A stretch of DNA of 64,000 bases from Vulcanococcus sp. Clear-D1 (GTDB taxonomy: Bacteria; Cyanobacteriota; Cyanobacteriia; PCC-6307; Cyanobiaceae). The notes under the pieces are model-generated. The model searched no databases. It was not told the origin of the DNA and saw nothing but the letters and a program-made list of their open reading frames with translations. The DNA lies in the NCBI RefSeq assembly GCF_014654725.1, contig NZ_JACVZV010000037.1:1-64000 (forward strand), read 5' to 3'. This document shows positions 21,245 through 31,215 of this stretch, one piece after another (position 1 is the first letter of the stretch; each line of letters starts with the position of its first letter). Made by a program: the position numbers and the translations under genes.

Positions 21245-23629
21245 TCAGCTGCGGTTGAGCTCGGCCTCGATCGCAGCCACCTTCAACCGTGTCTTGAGCA
21301 CGGCGTCGGGGTTGAGGCTGATCGAATCGATGCCTTCGCGCACCAGCAGCTCGGCGAACTCCGGGTGATCGCTCGGCGCCTGGCCGCAGATGCCGATCTT
21401 GCGGCCGCAGCGTTTGGCGGTGCGGATCGCGATACGGATCAGCTCCACCACCGCGGCGTTGCGTTCATCGAAGAGATCAGCCACCAGGGCTGAATCGCGA
21501 TCGAGCCCCAGGGTGAGCTGGGTGAGGTCGTTGGAGCCGATCGAGAAGCCATCGAAGCGTTCGGCGAAGGCCTCAGCGGCGATCACATTGCTGGGCAACT
21601 CGCACATCACATACACCTCCAGGCCGTTGTTGCCGCGCACCAGCCCTTCGCGCGCCATCTCGGACAGCACCCGATCCCCCTCCTCGGGGGTGCGGCAGAA
21701 GGGCACCATCGGGATCACGTTTGTGAGCCCCATTACCTCCCGCACCCGTTTGAGGGCTCGGCACTCCAGGGCGAAGGCCTCGCGGAAGCCCTCGGCGTAG
21801 TAGCGGGAGGCGCCCCGCCAGCCGATCATTGGGTTCTCCTCGCTGGGCTCGAAGCTGCTGCCCCCCAGCAACTTGGCGTATTCGTTGCTCTTGAAATCGG
21901 AGAAGCGCAGGATCACCGGCCTGGGATGGAAGGCGGCGGCCAGCCGTCCCATGCCCTGGGCCAGTAAATCCACGTAGTAGTCGGCGGGCTGTTCGTAGCC
22001 GGCGGTGAGGGCGGCGATCGCCTGGCGTTCGGCGGGGTCGCGGAGCCGATCGGGCTGCAGCAGCGCCATCGGATGCACGCGGATGTGGTTGGCGATCACA
22101 AACTCCAGCCGTGCCAGCCCCACGCCATCGCAGGGGATCGCGGCCTGGCTGAAGGCCTCCTCCGGGTTGCCCACGTTCATCAGGATGCGCGTGCGCGTGG
22201 GGGGGAGCTCGCCGATGTCGCTCTCCTCCACTCGGAAGGGAAGAGCTCCGCGATACACCCGGCCTTCATCGCCCTCACAGCAGCTGGCGGTGATCACCGT
22301 GCCGTCGGCGATGCGTTCCGTGGCGTCGCCGGCGCCCACGATTGCGGTGATCCCCATCTCGCGGGCGATGATTGCGGCGTGGCAGGTGCGGCCGCCCTGG
22401 TTGGTGATCACGCCGCTGGCACGCTTGAGGATCGGCTCCCAGTCGGGATCGGTGCGCTCCGTCACCAGCAGATCCCCCGGTTCGAACCGCTGGATTTCGG
22501 ACGGGTGGCGCAGGATGCGGGCCCGCCCACTGCTCACCGAGGCCCCGATGGCTCGGCCCGTGCAGAGCAGTTCAGCGTTGTGGGGTTCGAGCTGCCAGCT
22601 GCGCAGCAGTGTGGTGCTGCGGCGTGATTCAACCGTTTCAGGCCGTGCCTGGAGGATGTACAGCTCGCCGCTGCTGCCGTCTTTCGCCCATTCGATATCC
22701 ATTGGGGTGGGCTGGCCGCGGCGTTCGCTGTAATGCCGCTCGATCAGGCAGGCCCAGCGCGCCAGTTGCAAGGCCTCGCTGTCGGTCAGGGCATAGCGGT
22801 TGCGCTCCGCCAGCGGTACCTCCACGTTGCAGGTGGAGCCGTGCTCGCCGTACACCATCCGGATCGCTTTGCTGCCGAGCCGACGGCTCACGATCGGCGC
22901 GAAGCCCTGCTCCAGGGTGGGTTTGAAGATCAGAACCTCATCGGGGTTCACCGCCCCCTGCACCACGTTTTCGCCCAGCCCGTAGGCGGCGGTGAGCAGC
23001 ACGGCGTTGCGGAAGCCGGTTTCGGTGTCGATGCTGAACATCACGCCGGAGCAGGCCAGATCGGAGCGCACCATGCGCTGCACGCCGATCGAGAGGGCCA
23101 CCTCGAAGTGATCAAAGCCGTTGATCTGGCGGTAGGAGATGGCCCGGTCTGTGAACAGGGAGGCGAAGCAACGCCGGCAGGCCGCCAACAGCGCCTGTTC
23201 GCCCTCCACATTCAGGTAGGTCTCCTGCTGGCCGGCGAAAGAGGCATCCGGCAGGTCTTCCGCGGTAGCACTGGAGCGCACCGCTACCGCCGGTGCACCG
23301 AGCTGCCTGTACGCGTTGAGGATCGCCTGCTCGAGATCGTTGGGCAGGGGCGCGGCCAGCAGCAGGGCCCGGGCTGCGGCACCGGCGGCCTGCAGCGCAG
23401 CAATGTCGTGGCCGTCGAGGCCATCGAGGATGGTGTGCAGCTGCTGCTGCAGCCCGCCTGCCTCGATGAAGTGGCGGTAGGCCGTGGCTGTGGTGGCAAA
23501 GCCTCCGGGTACCCGCACACCCTGCCCGGAGAGCTGGCGGATCATCTCCCCGAGGGAGGCGTTCTTGCCCCCCACCTCGCCGATGGCCTCGAGGCTGGCG
23601 GCCTCCAGCGGCAGAACCAGCTCAGCCAC
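21245..23629 (-). CDS. ppsA: Phosphoenolpyruvate synthase
   Basis: PpsA converts pyruvate and ATP to PEP, AMP and phosphate. The 794-residue protein has an N-terminal ATP-binding domain (EVGGKNASLGEMI; AVRSSATAEDLPDASFAGQQ), the phosphohistidine swivel GGRTCHAAIIARE (His near 435) and the PEP-binding TIM barrel ending in GICGQAPSDHPEFA, all typical. It starts with GTG at 23629, overlapping the upstream gene's stop by 8 bases. Location before hoxE places pyruvate/PEP interconversion beside pyruvate oxidation and hydrogenase genes. Confidence 0.95.
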   Translation of the reverse strand: MAELVLPLEAASLEAIGEVGGKNASLGEMIRQLSGQGVRVPGGFATTATAYRHFIEAGGLQQQLHTILDGLDGHDIAALQAAGAAARALLLAAPLPNDLEQAILNAYRQLGAPAVAVRSSATAEDLPDASFAGQQETYLNVEGEQALLAACRRCFASLFTDRAISYRQINGFDHFEVALSIGVQRMVRSDLACSGVMFSIDTETGFRNAVLLTAAYGLGENVVQGAVNPDEVLIFKPTLEQGFAPIVSRRLGSKAIRMVYGEHGSTCNVEVPLAERNRYALTDSEALQLARWACLIERHYSERRGQPTPMDIEWAKDGSSGELYILQARPETVESRRSTTLLRSWQLEPHNAELLCTGRAIGASVSSGRARILRHPSEIQRFEPGDLLVTERTDPDWEPILKRASGVITNQGGRTCHAAIIAREMGITAIVGAGDATERIADGTVITASCCEGDEGRVYRGALPFRVEESDIGELPPTRTRILMNVGNPEEAFSQAAIPCDGVGLARLEFVIANHIRVHPMALLQPDRLRDPAERQAIAALTAGYEQPADYYVDLLAQGMGRLAAAFHPRPVILRFSDFKSNEYAKLLGGSSFEPSEENPMIGWRGASRYYAEGFREAFALECRALKRVREVMGLTNVIPMVPFCRTPEEGDRVLSEMAREGLVRGNNGLEVYVMCELPSNVIAAEAFAERFDGFSIGSNDLTQLTLGLDRDSALVADLFDERNAAVVELIRIAIRTAKRCGRKIGICGQAPSDHPEFAELLVREGIDSISLNPDAVLKTRLKVAAIEAELNRS

Positions 23630-24815
23630 GGCTCAGCTGCAGTTGCGCCGATGGCGGCACAGCGGGGCTGAGATCGAACTGGCTGCTGGCGGCCTGGGGC
23701 CGAACCTTCGCCCCCTCAGCCCTCAGTTTCAGCGCTGTGCATAACGGCTGCGGTTTGGCATTGGCGCTGAACCACTGCAGATCCCAACCGTTGCGGCCAC
23801 CGGCCTGCACGGAGGCCAGGGCGCTCATCAGGCCGCTGTCATAGCCGGCGCTTTCCACCACGCCGGGTTTGTAGCCCCAGCGCTGCTCAAACCGCTGAGC
23901 AAACGACGTCCAGCCCGGTCCGCGGCTCAAGGGGTGCACCCCGATCTGCTCCACAGCTAGGGGTTGCTCCACCGGAGCGCTCCAAGCCAGCAGCAGGGTT
24001 TCGGGCCAGTTGGCAGCACGCACTGCTTGTGCCAGTGCACTGCCGGGCTGGGTGATCACTACCAGCGCCGGCGGGCGCGTCCAATCCACATCGCTCACCA
24101 GTTGCACCATGGCGGCTGGGTCGTCGCCCGGCACGCTGATCGGGGCAGCCGTTGGCCCAATCACATCGCCTTTGCCGTTAGCAAAGCTGGCCACGAAGCG
24201 ATCGGTGAGGGCCTTGCTCTCGGCGCTGCGATCGCGCACCACCATCACCCGTTTGATCCCCTCCGCCAAAAGGGCTTGGGCGAGGCGATCGGCCTCAAGA
24301 CTGCGGCCGGGCATCAGGGGCCAGAGCCGATCCGAGCCGCGCAGCTGCGGCAGGCCGTCGAGAGACACCCCCCTTTGCAAGGGCAGCAGCACGCTCAGCC
24401 GCTGCTGCTCGGCCAGCAGGCCGTAGGCAGGCAGCGGGGCGGCGGGCGGTGCCACGAGCAGGTGGCTGCGGGGGGCTGCGCCCACGGGGGCCTGGGGATC
24501 GGCACCGGGCGGCAGCCAGCCCACCTGCAGGCTGGGTGGCTGCAAGCCGCAGCTGCGGGTTTCCTCCATCGCCACGCTGTAGCCCCGCCGCAGGCCATCG
24601 CCCAGTCCCGCCAGCAATCCTTCACTGGGCAGCAGCAGCCGCACATCGCTGCGCATGGGGGTGCTCGCAGCCAGGGTCTGGCTACCCAGCAGCGCAGCGG
24701 TGATCCCTGCCACCAAACTCAGCTGTCGTCGCCAATCTGCAGGCCAAGCCAAGCGGCGCAGACCAGCCACGCTGGATGCGGTGGCAACCGCAGTGCGCTG
24801 TTCTGCAGTGGTCAT
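23622..24815 (-). CDS. Periplasmic-binding-protein-like (type 1 fold) protein
   Basis: This 397-residue protein has an N-terminal signal or membrane segment (about 31-51, QLSLVAGITAALLGSQTLAA) followed by a region resembling amino-acid/branched-chain ABC transporter binding proteins (alternating hydrophobic strands such as RVMVVRDRSAESKALTDRFV and PPALVVITQPGSALAQAVRA). No permease or ATPase is nearby. The ATG at 24815 is chosen over more upstream in-frame starts, which would run into the divergent gene. It overlaps ppsA by 8 bases and is the first gene of the minus-strand train; its ligand is unknown. Confidence 0.65.
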   Translation of the reverse strand: MTTAEQRTAVATASSVAGLRRLAWPADWRRQLSLVAGITAALLGSQTLAASTPMRSDVRLLLPSEGLLAGLGDGLRRGYSVAMEETRSCGLQPPSLQVGWLPPGADPQAPVGAAPRSHLLVAPPAAPLPAYGLLAEQQRLSVLLPLQRGVSLDGLPQLRGSDRLWPLMPGRSLEADRLAQALLAEGIKRVMVVRDRSAESKALTDRFVASFANGKGDVIGPTAAPISVPGDDPAAMVQLVSDVDWTRPPALVVITQPGSALAQAVRAANWPETLLLAWSAPVEQPLAVEQIGVHPLSRGPGWTSFAQRFEQRWGYKPGVVESAGYDSGLMSALASVQAGGRNGWDLQWFSANAKPQPLCTALKLRAEGAKVRPQAASSQFDLSPAVPPSAQLQLSRG

Positions 24816-24888
24816 GGCCGGCACCGTCCAGCCGTTGAAAGCTAGGTGGATTTCCCTGACTAGGCTCAGCCTTTCAACAGTTGATCGC

Positions 24889-25641
24889 ATGCAGTCACGC
24901 CGCAACGCCATGCGCCACCTCCTGGGCCGCAAGCTCGGCTCCGTTGCGCTGAGCGCTGGCCTGGCGATGGCTGCGTTCTCGCTGGCGCCCACCCCTGCTC
25001 AGGCGATTCCAGAAGCGGATGCGATCAAGAAGCTGCAAGTGGTGCCGGTGTTCGTGCTCACCGACTCCAAAGGTGTGCCCCTACCGATCCCCCGCGACGA
25101 GCAACTGGTGCTGCCGCTCTACCTCGAGAGTGCCAAAGCGAACGAGCAGCTGGCTGCTTTGAACAAGAGCAACCCCACCCTCAAGGCCGGTGTGGTGGCG
25201 CTGCCTCTCAACGTGATGAACGAGCGGGTGGTGGAGCTCAACAAGCAGCTCAAGGACCAGAAGAAAACCCTGGTGGCTCCGATTATTGGCAACGACGGGG
25301 ATCGCGCTCAGGCCGTGAAGATCCTCAAGGAGCAGGGGCTCACCGAGCAGCAGATCCGTGAGGGGCTGAATGTGCCTGTGTTCTTCACCAAGCCCTTCCT
25401 TACGATCAAGACGCCTGAAGGCCCCCGTGGGGTGTTCTTCTTCAGCTACGAAAACCTGGAGAATGCCCTGGGCAAGCTGCCCCCGGCTGAGCGTCAGAAG
25501 CTGAAGCCCCAGGTGGCTGATCTCACCGCCGTACTGCGCGAGATCATTAACGCCCCTAACGACACCTTCACGATCTTCCCCACCCCGGAATACTTCCGTC
25601 TGGTGAAGGAAAACCAGGCCAAGGGCAAGCCGGCGAACTGA
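24889..25641 (+). CDS. Tic22-family protein
   Basis: This 250-residue exported protein is homologous to chloroplast Tic22 and cyanobacterial Tic22, periplasmic chaperones linked to outer-membrane biogenesis. A signal peptide spans about residues 1-39 and ends PTPAQA. The mature part shows the family pattern: VVPVFVLTDSKGVPL, QLVLPLYLES, two repeats around PVFFTKPFLTIKTPEGPRGVFFFSYENL, and NDTFTIFPTPEYF. ATG 24889 is preferred; ATG 24910 would give a shorter signal peptide. It is divergent from the preceding gene, with 73 bases between them. Confidence 0.9.
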   Translation: MQSRRNAMRHLLGRKLGSVALSAGLAMAAFSLAPTPAQAIPEADAIKKLQVVPVFVLTDSKGVPLPIPRDEQLVLPLYLESAKANEQLAALNKSNPTLKAGVVALPLNVMNERVVELNKQLKDQKKTLVAPIIGNDGDRAQAVKILKEQGLTEQQIREGLNVPVFFTKPFLTIKTPEGPRGVFFFSYENLENALGKLPPAERQKLKPQVADLTAVLREIINAPNDTFTIFPTPEYFRLVKENQAKGKPAN

Positions 25642-25660
25642 GTCGGGCGAGCCCGCTGGC

Positions 25661-25876
25661 TTACGGCTCATTTTGGGCCTGATCGCGTTCTGGCGGCGCT
25701 TCTGGCAGGAGCTGGGCGAGCAGGCCTCCCCCCATCAAGGCACCCCCCAGGATCAGTGCCAGCCGCTGGTTGGCAGCTGCCGCCTGATCACCCCACACCG
25801 CTGCGGCCAGAAAGGCAGCACCGAGCAGGAGGCAGGGCACCAGCACGATCCCTTTGGCGGTTCGGTTGATGCTCAT
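25661..25876 (-). CDS. Small two-helix membrane protein
   Basis: This 71-residue protein has two hydrophobic segments (about 9-28 and 38-56) and a charged tail (EAPPERDQAQNEP). The family is not recognised. It is convergent with the Tic22 gene and follows the nuclease-like gene by 6 bases on the same strand, so it is probably the last gene of the ilvB transcript. Function is unknown. Confidence 0.6.
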   Translation of the reverse strand: MSINRTAKGIVLVPCLLLGAAFLAAAVWGDQAAAANQRLALILGGALMGGGLLAQLLPEAPPERDQAQNEP

Positions 25877-25882
25877 GGGGAA

Positions 25883-26248
25883 TCAGCAGCTGGGCTTGGG
25901 GCTGGCCAGGCCGGCCGCGATCAAACCTGAACCGAGATCCGAACCGATAGCGGCGTCGGCCGATCCCAGCCGCTGCACGCGGGCCACAAGGGTGCCGCCA
26001 TCGTTGCCCACGGGCCTCAGGTTCACCTTGGTGCGGCGCGGCAGAGCGGCTCGCAGCCATTCGGTTGCCGCTGGGTTGCCTCCCTCGGGGATGGCTACGC
26101 AAGCGAGTTCAACCGTGTAGGTGCGGTTGTGATCGCCCACTTGAAGCAGCGTGCCGCTGCGCACCTGCAACACCTCAGCCGCCTCGGCCCCAGCGGCTCC
26201 GAACAGGAGCACCAGTGCGAAGAGGGCTGCCAGCCACCAGCGCCGCAT
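25883..26248 (-). CDS. Short staphylococcal-nuclease-like secreted protein
   Basis: This 121-residue protein starts at the ATG at 26248, overlapping the ilvB stop by one base (TGATG). Residues 1-23 form a signal peptide (WWLAALFALVLLFGAAGAEA). The rest resembles an SNase domain in outline (RTYTVELACVAIPEGGNPAATEWLRAALP, then LVARVQ and GLIAAGLA), but it is short, and the usual catalytic Arg/Asp/Glu pattern is not clear, so nuclease activity is doubtful. Confidence 0.65.
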   Translation of the reverse strand: MRRWWLAALFALVLLFGAAGAEAAEVLQVRSGTLLQVGDHNRTYTVELACVAIPEGGNPAATEWLRAALPRRTKVNLRPVGNDGGTLVARVQRLGSADAAIGSDLGSGLIAAGLASPKPSC

Positions 26249-28113
26249 CAGAGCTTGGTGCCGCAGTTGGGGCAGTAGAGGCTGGAGCTGGAGGTGGTGT
26301 GGTGGCAGCTGTGGCACTCGCGGCTGGTGTCGATGGCCAGCTCGGGATGGGAGGGCAGGCCCACCATCTGGGCATTGCTGGCACCGGGGGGCACCATCGG
26401 ATAGCAGTTCTCATTGCGGCGCACCTGCACCTCAATGAAGGCCGGGCCGGGATGGGCCAGGGCCTCCGACAGCTGCTGGCGGAGGTTGGCGCGCTCACTG
26501 ATCCGCACGCCCTTCACGCCGAAGCCCTCGGCCACCTGCGGGAAGTTGGGCATGCCGCCGATCATCTCGGAGGCGGAGTAGCGCTCGCCGTAGAAGCTCT
26601 CTTGCCACTGGCGCACCATGCCCTGCCAGCCGTTGTTGAGCACCACAACTTTCACGGCCAGGTTGTATTGGCTGAGGGTGCCGAGCTCCTGGATGTTCAT
26701 CAGGATGCTGGCGTCGCCGGCGACGCAGATCACCTGCTCATGGGGGAATGCGGTCTGCACGCCCATGGCAGCGGGCATGCCGAAGCCCATGGTGCCGAGG
26801 CCAGCGGAGCTGATCCAGCGGCGCGGGCCTGTGTGCAGGAACTGGGCAGCCCACATCTGGTGCTGCCCCACATCGGTGGTGATGTAGGCCTTGGGCGCCA
26901 GCTCCTGCAGCATCGCCACCACTTCCTGGGGAGCGATGTCGCCTTCGGGAGCGGGCACCACCAGCGGGTAGTGCTGCTTCCAGCTGTTGATGCGCTCCAG
27001 CCAGGCTTCGGTGCGGCCGGCCGAATCTTCGCCGCTGCTGGCGGAGAGCAGCGCCTCGAGCGCGGCCTTCACATCGGCCACCACCGGCACATCGGGGGTG
27101 CGGGTCTTGCCGAGCTCAGCGGCGTCGATGTCGATGTGGATCACCTGGGCCCGGGGCGCGAAGCCATCGAGGCGGCCGGTGACGCGATCGTCGAAGCGGG
27201 CACCGGCAGCGATCAGCAGATCGCACTCGGTGACGGCGAAGTTGGCGTAGGCCGTGCCGTGCATGCCGAGCATGCCGACTGCCAGGGGGTGCTGCTCATC
27301 GAAGGCACCCTTGCCCATCAAGGTGGTGGTGACGGGCAGGCGGAAGCGCTCCGCCAGCTGATGCACCTGCTGGTGGGCGCCGCAGCTGATGGCGCCGCCG
27401 CCCACGTAGAGCAGGGGCCGGCGGGCCTGGCGGATCAGGGCCAGGGCCGCATCAATGGCTGAGGCCTCGGGGGCAGGGGTGGCCTTGAAGCCGGCGGGCA
27501 TCGCGCTGCCGGGCTCCACCGGGGTGTAGTCGAACTCTTCAACGCCCACATCCTTGGGCACATCGATCAGCACCGGGCCGGGCCGGCCGCTGGCGGCGAT
27601 CAGGAAGGCTTCGGCCACGATCCGGCCGATGTCGCGCGGGTCGCGCACCACCCAGGAGTGCTTCACGATCGGCAGGGTGATGCCGAAGATGTCGGTTTCC
27701 TGGAAGGCGTCGGTGCCGATGGCGGCCCGGGGCACCTGGCCCGTGATCACCACCATGGGCACCGAGTCCATGTGGGCGGTGGCAATGCCGGTCACCAGGT
27801 TGGTGGCACCGGGGCCGGAGGTGCCGAAGCACACGCCCACCTTGCCGGTGGCGCGGGCGTAGGCATCAGCGGCATGGGTGCCGCCCTGTTCGTGCCGCAC
27901 CAGGATGTGCTTCAGCCAGCCGCGGCTCTCGGCTTTGTGCAGCTCGTCGTAGATGGGCAGGATCGCCCCGCCGGGATAACCAAAGATGTGCTCCACGCCG
28001 TGGCGGCGCAGGGAGTCCATCAGGGCATAGCCGCCATTCACCCGCTGCGGGTAGGCCTGGTCGGGGGAATCACCGGCGGCGGCGGCCGTTGGCGAGACAG
28101 ACGTAACGGTCAC
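26248..28113 (-). CDS. ilvB: Acetolactate synthase, large subunit
   Basis: IlvB condenses two pyruvates (or pyruvate and 2-ketobutyrate) in valine/leucine/isoleucine synthesis, using TPP. The GTG at 28113 is chosen because it gives an N terminus of the MTVTSVSP type and keeps the usual spacing to [17 protein letters not shown]; a TTG at 28146 would add 11 residues. The 621-residue protein has [31 protein letters not shown] and the TPP motif [15 protein letters not shown]. An unusual tail carries two CxxC pairs (Cys600/Cys603, Cys614/Cys617) ending CGTKL, like a zinc ribbon. Confidence 0.95.
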   Translation of the reverse strand: MTVTSVSPTAAAAGDSPDQAYPQRVNGGYALMDSLRRHGVEHIFGYPGGAILPIYDELHKAESRGWLKHILVRHEQGGTHAADAYARATGKVGVCFGTSGPGATNLVTGIATAHMDSVPMVVITGQVPRAAIGTDAFQETDIFGITLPIVKHSWVVRDPRDIGRIVAEAFLIAASGRPGPVLIDVPKDVGVEEFDYTPVEPGSAMPAGFKATPAPEASAIDAALALIRQARRPLLYVGGGAISCGAHQQVHQLAERFRLPVTTTLMGKGAFDEQHPLAVGMLGMHGTAYANFAVTECDLLIAAGARFDDRVTGRLDGFAPRAQVIHIDIDAAELGKTRTPDVPVVADVKAALEALLSASSGEDSAGRTEAWLERINSWKQHYPLVVPAPEGDIAPQEVVAMLQELAPKAYITTDVGQHQMWAAQFLHTGPRRWISSAGLGTMGFGMPAAMGVQTAFPHEQVICVAGDASILMNIQELGTLSQYNLAVKVVVLNNGWQGMVRQWQESFYGERYSASEMIGGMPNFPQVAEGFGVKGVRISERANLRQQLSEALAHPGPAFIEVQVRRNENCYPMVPPGASNAQMVGLPSHPELAIDTSRECHSCHHTTSSSSLYCPNCGTKL

Positions 28114-28181
28114 GACGGCAGCTGGCAGCACTCGATCTTGACCCAACCCTAAGGGCTGGCCCGGGGATTGGGCGTGCTCGT

Positions 28182-28727
28182 TCAGCGCCCCTGACCGCGG
28201 GCCGTCGCCATCGCTCGCAAGATGGCCGCCGGGTTGAGCCAGCGCCCGCCGTAGCGCACGCCCCAGTGCAGATGCGGTCCCGTGCTCCGGCCGCTCACGC
28301 CCACATGGCCGATCAGGGCGCCACTGTTCACCCGGCTGCCAGTGCGTAGGGCTACCGGCCCGCTGCGATAGGTGCCGTTCTGCACGCTGCCGCTGAGGTG
28401 GCAGTAGAGATGCTCGTAGGGGCCTGATTGGATCACCAGCCCCAACCCGCAGCGCCCGTCATCAATCACCTCTTTCACCACGCCGCCCCACCAGTTGCGG
28501 ATCGGTGAGCCGAGCGGAGCTGCGATATCGAGGCCGTGATGGGGCTCGAGGCTTCCCGAAGGGCCGATGCGCTGGCCGAAATGGCTGGTGTAGCCCGAAA
28601 ACACGGCGACAGGAAACACGCCCTGGCGCCAGCGGCTATCGGCCAGGGCCGTGCCCGCAAGCAGCCCGCCCATCGCCAGCGCCGCGCCTGCGGCCTTACA
28701 GCAATCCCAGGGAGTGAAGCGGGCCAC
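28182..28727 (-). CDS. M23-family peptidoglycan metallopeptidase
   Basis: This is a 181-residue secreted LytM-type endopeptidase. A signal peptide is present ([19 protein letters not shown]). The zinc site is visible as HHGLDIAAP (HxxxD) and the later [10 protein letters not shown], with [13 protein letters not shown] between. The GTG at 28727 overlaps the end of hemH by 32 bases; a start at ATG 28673 would destroy the signal peptide. The likely substrate is septal or side-wall peptidoglycan crosslinks. Confidence 0.88.
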   Translation of the reverse strand: MARFTPWDCCKAAGAALAMGGLLAGTALADSRWRQGVFPVAVFSGYTSHFGQRIGPSGSLEPHHGLDIAAPLGSPIRNWWGGVVKEVIDDGRCGLGLVIQSGPYEHLYCHLSGSVQNGTYRSGPVALRTGSRVNSGALIGHVGVSGRSTGPHLHWGVRYGGRWLNPAAILRAMATARGQGR

Positions 28728-29871
28728 GGCCGCTGAGCAGCTCCAGCAGGAAAGCGGAGAAGCCGAGCATTGCCAAGCGGCCGTTCCACACCTCGGAGCT
28801 GTTGTTCCAGCCCCAAGCCCACTTGTCCTGCGGGTAGAGCTTCACTTTGGTGGGGAGGGCTGCGGCCTGATCGAGGTTCACCTCGGGGCCTTCGAGGGCG
28901 TGCTGCACCAGGTTGGCCAGCCCCTCAATGAAGGAGGGCGTGGTGTCGAGCGCCGGCACGCGGCGGAAGTTGGTGATCCCGGCTTCGGTGGCGATCTCCC
29001 GGTATTCGATGTCGATCTCTTCGAGCGTTTCGATGTGCTCGCTCACGAAGCTGATCGGCACCACTACCAGGTCTTTCACACCCTGCTCGCCGAGTTCATG
29101 CAGGGCGTCGTCGGTGTAGGGCTTGAGCCACTCCACCGGACCCACCCGGCTCTGGTAAGCCAGCGTGAAGGGATTGCGGTGGCCCAGTTGTTGCTCAAGG
29201 CGATCCATGATCAGGCCGGCGCAGGCCTCGATCTCCTGTTGGTAGGGATCGCCCGCTTCCTCCACGTAGCTCTTGGGCACGCCGTGGGCGCTGAAGAACA
29301 CGTGGGCCGTGCTGGGGTCGGGGCAGGCCTGGATCTCCTTGGCGATCAGCTCCGCCATGGCGCCGATGTAGCCGGGGTCGTTGTAGTAGCTGCGGATGCA
29401 GCGGATCGGTAGGCGGGCAAAGGCTGAATCGGCCTGGCGCAGCCGCTGGAGCTCGCGGAAGCTCGATCCGCTGGTGCTGATCGAGAAGTGGGGATAGAGC
29501 GGCAGCACCACCACTTCATCCACGCCATCGGCCTTGATGTCGGCCACGGCGGATTCGGTGAACGGATGCCAGTAGCGCATCGCCACGTAGCTGGTGGCTT
29601 CGATGCCGCGCTGACGCAGGTTGCTTTGCAGTTCGCGGGCCTGCTGCTCGGTGATCCGCCGCAGGGGGGAGCCGCCACCGATCGAGCGGTAGGCCGCCTG
29701 GGATTTGCCGGCCCGCAGGGTGCTGATCAGCCAGGCCAGCGGTTTCTGCAGGGCCGGGTTCGGCAACCGGATGATCTCCGGGTCGGCGAACAAGTTGTAG
29801 AGGAACGGCCCAACGTCCTGAATGCGCTCAGGACCGCCGAGGTTCAGCAACAGCACGCCGACCTTGGCCAT
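28696..29871 (-). CDS. hemH: Ferrochelatase with C-terminal chlorophyll-binding-like helix
   Basis: HemH inserts Fe2+ into protoporphyrin IX to form haem. The 391-residue protein has [18 protein letters not shown], the active-site [19 protein letters not shown], and [17 protein letters not shown]. The last 41 residues (about 351-391) form a membrane helix with an E-x-x-N-G-R-x-A-M motif, as in high-light-inducible/LHC proteins, which is the standard architecture of cyanobacterial and plastid ferrochelatase. Confidence 0.96.
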   Translation of the reverse strand: MAKVGVLLLNLGGPERIQDVGPFLYNLFADPEIIRLPNPALQKPLAWLISTLRAGKSQAAYRSIGGGSPLRRITEQQARELQSNLRQRGIEATSYVAMRYWHPFTESAVADIKADGVDEVVVLPLYPHFSISTSGSSFRELQRLRQADSAFARLPIRCIRSYYNDPGYIGAMAELIAKEIQACPDPSTAHVFFSAHGVPKSYVEEAGDPYQQEIEACAGLIMDRLEQQLGHRNPFTLAYQSRVGPVEWLKPYTDDALHELGEQGVKDLVVVPISFVSEHIETLEEIDIEYREIATEAGITNFRRVPALDTTPSFIEGLANLVQHALEGPEVNLDQAAALPTKVKLYPQDKWAWGWNNSSEVWNGRLAMLGFSAFLLELLSGRGPLHSLGLL

Positions 29872-29983
29872 GCCCAGCGGTGTTCAGGTGAATGTGTCGG
29901 CGAGCGTAACGCTGCTGGCCTTCTGCTGGTTCACGTTTGGGCACCACTGGCCGTAGCGCGGCGGTCTCGATAGGGTCCGCGCC

Positions 29984-31195
29984 ATGACGGCCGCCGCCTC
30001 ACCGCCCCATCCCCTCGACGGGCCGATCCGCGAGCACAACGCCCAGCTGGCTGCCAGCGGCGTGAGCCTGCGGCTGGAGCGGCGCGGGCAGCGCATCTCC
30101 CTGCGGGGGCCGCTGCCCTGCCGCCAGGGAAGCGGCCAGCTGCGGGTGCAGCGCATCAGCTTGGGTGTGCCTGCCGATCCGGCCGGGCTGGAGCAAGCCC
30201 GCCAGGCGCTGCGCCGGGTGGTGCAGCAGCTTCAGCAGCAGAGCTTTGCCTGGAGCCATTGGTGTGTGGCGCCTGCAGCCTCAGCCCGCTCGAGCGCAGC
30301 CCAAGCGGTGTCAGCTGCCACGGGCATCGATGCCACCGCTGCTGTGGAGCGGTTTGAGCAGCAGTTCTTCGGCGATCCCCGCCGGCGCCGCAATCCCGCC
30401 GGCAGCCGCACCACGTGGACCAGCGCCTATCTGCCCTATCTGCGCCGGTTGCAGGAGCAGGCTGCGAGTCGGGAGCTCCCCTTAAGCGAAGACTTACTCC
30501 TGGCCGTGCTGGAGAGCTACCCGCTGGCCAGCCGGGGCCGTCAGCAGTGCGGCACCGCCCTGGCCGCTCTGGCCCGCGAGGAACAGATTCCGTTGCCGCC
30601 GGATTGGGCCGATCGCGCCGGTGGTTACGGTCTGCATGCGGCCCAGTTCCGCCAGCTCCCAAGCGATCACCAGATTCTGGAGTGGATCGAGCAGATCCCG
30701 AACCCCGGTTGGCGGTTGGCCTATGGCCTGATGGCCACCTACGGGTTGCGCAATCACGAGGTGTTTTTCACCGATCTTTCCGCCCTGGCCCCAGGCGGCG
30801 ATCGCGTGATCCGGGTGCTGCCCACCAGCAAAACCGGCGAGCACCAGGTGTGGCCGTTCCAGCCCGAATGGGTGGAGCGCTTCGAGCTCCCGCGCCTCGG
30901 TGAAGCCCGCAGCCTGTTGCCGCCGGTGTGCACCGACCTGCGCCGCACCACCCTCCAGCAGGTGGGTCGCCGCGTGGCTGAACAGTTTCGCCGCTACGAC
31001 CTGCCCCTCACCCCCTACGACCTGCGCCATGCCTGGGCGGTGCGCACCATTCACATCGGCCTGCCCGACACGGTGGCGGCCCGGATGATGGGCCACTCCG
31101 TGGCGATCCACACCCGCACCTACCACCACTGGATCACCCGGCGCGACCAGCAGCAGGCCGTGGACACAGCCTTGGCCCGCGCCCGGGCCGCCTGA
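29984..31195 (+). CDS. Solitary tyrosine recombinase (phage integrase family)
   Basis: This is a 403-residue site-specific recombinase. The C-terminal catalytic domain shows box-I Arg in YGLRNHEVFF, a Lys-containing strand LPTSKTGEHQ, the box-II motif YDLRHAWAV (Tyr where His is common, Arg retained), and MMGHSVAIHTRTYHHW with the nucleophilic Tyr. The N-terminal 150 residues are Gln/Arg-rich and probably bind DNA. No tRNA, repeats or phage genes flank it; hemH (divergent) and cobO surround it, suggesting a resident gene rather than a recent integration. Substrate site unknown. Confidence 0.82.
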   Translation: MTAAASPPHPLDGPIREHNAQLAASGVSLRLERRGQRISLRGPLPCRQGSGQLRVQRISLGVPADPAGLEQARQALRRVVQQLQQQSFAWSHWCVAPAASARSSAAQAVSAATGIDATAAVERFEQQFFGDPRRRRNPAGSRTTWTSAYLPYLRRLQEQAASRELPLSEDLLLAVLESYPLASRGRQQCGTALAALAREEQIPLPPDWADRAGGYGLHAAQFRQLPSDHQILEWIEQIPNPGWRLAYGLMATYGLRNHEVFFTDLSALAPGGDRVIRVLPTSKTGEHQVWPFQPEWVERFELPRLGEARSLLPPVCTDLRRTTLQQVGRRVAEQFRRYDLPLTPYDLRHAWAVRTIHIGLPDTVAARMMGHSVAIHTRTYHHWITRRDQQQAVDTALARARAA

Positions 31196-31215
31196 ACCCG
31201 CCGTCTGTTGCCAGA

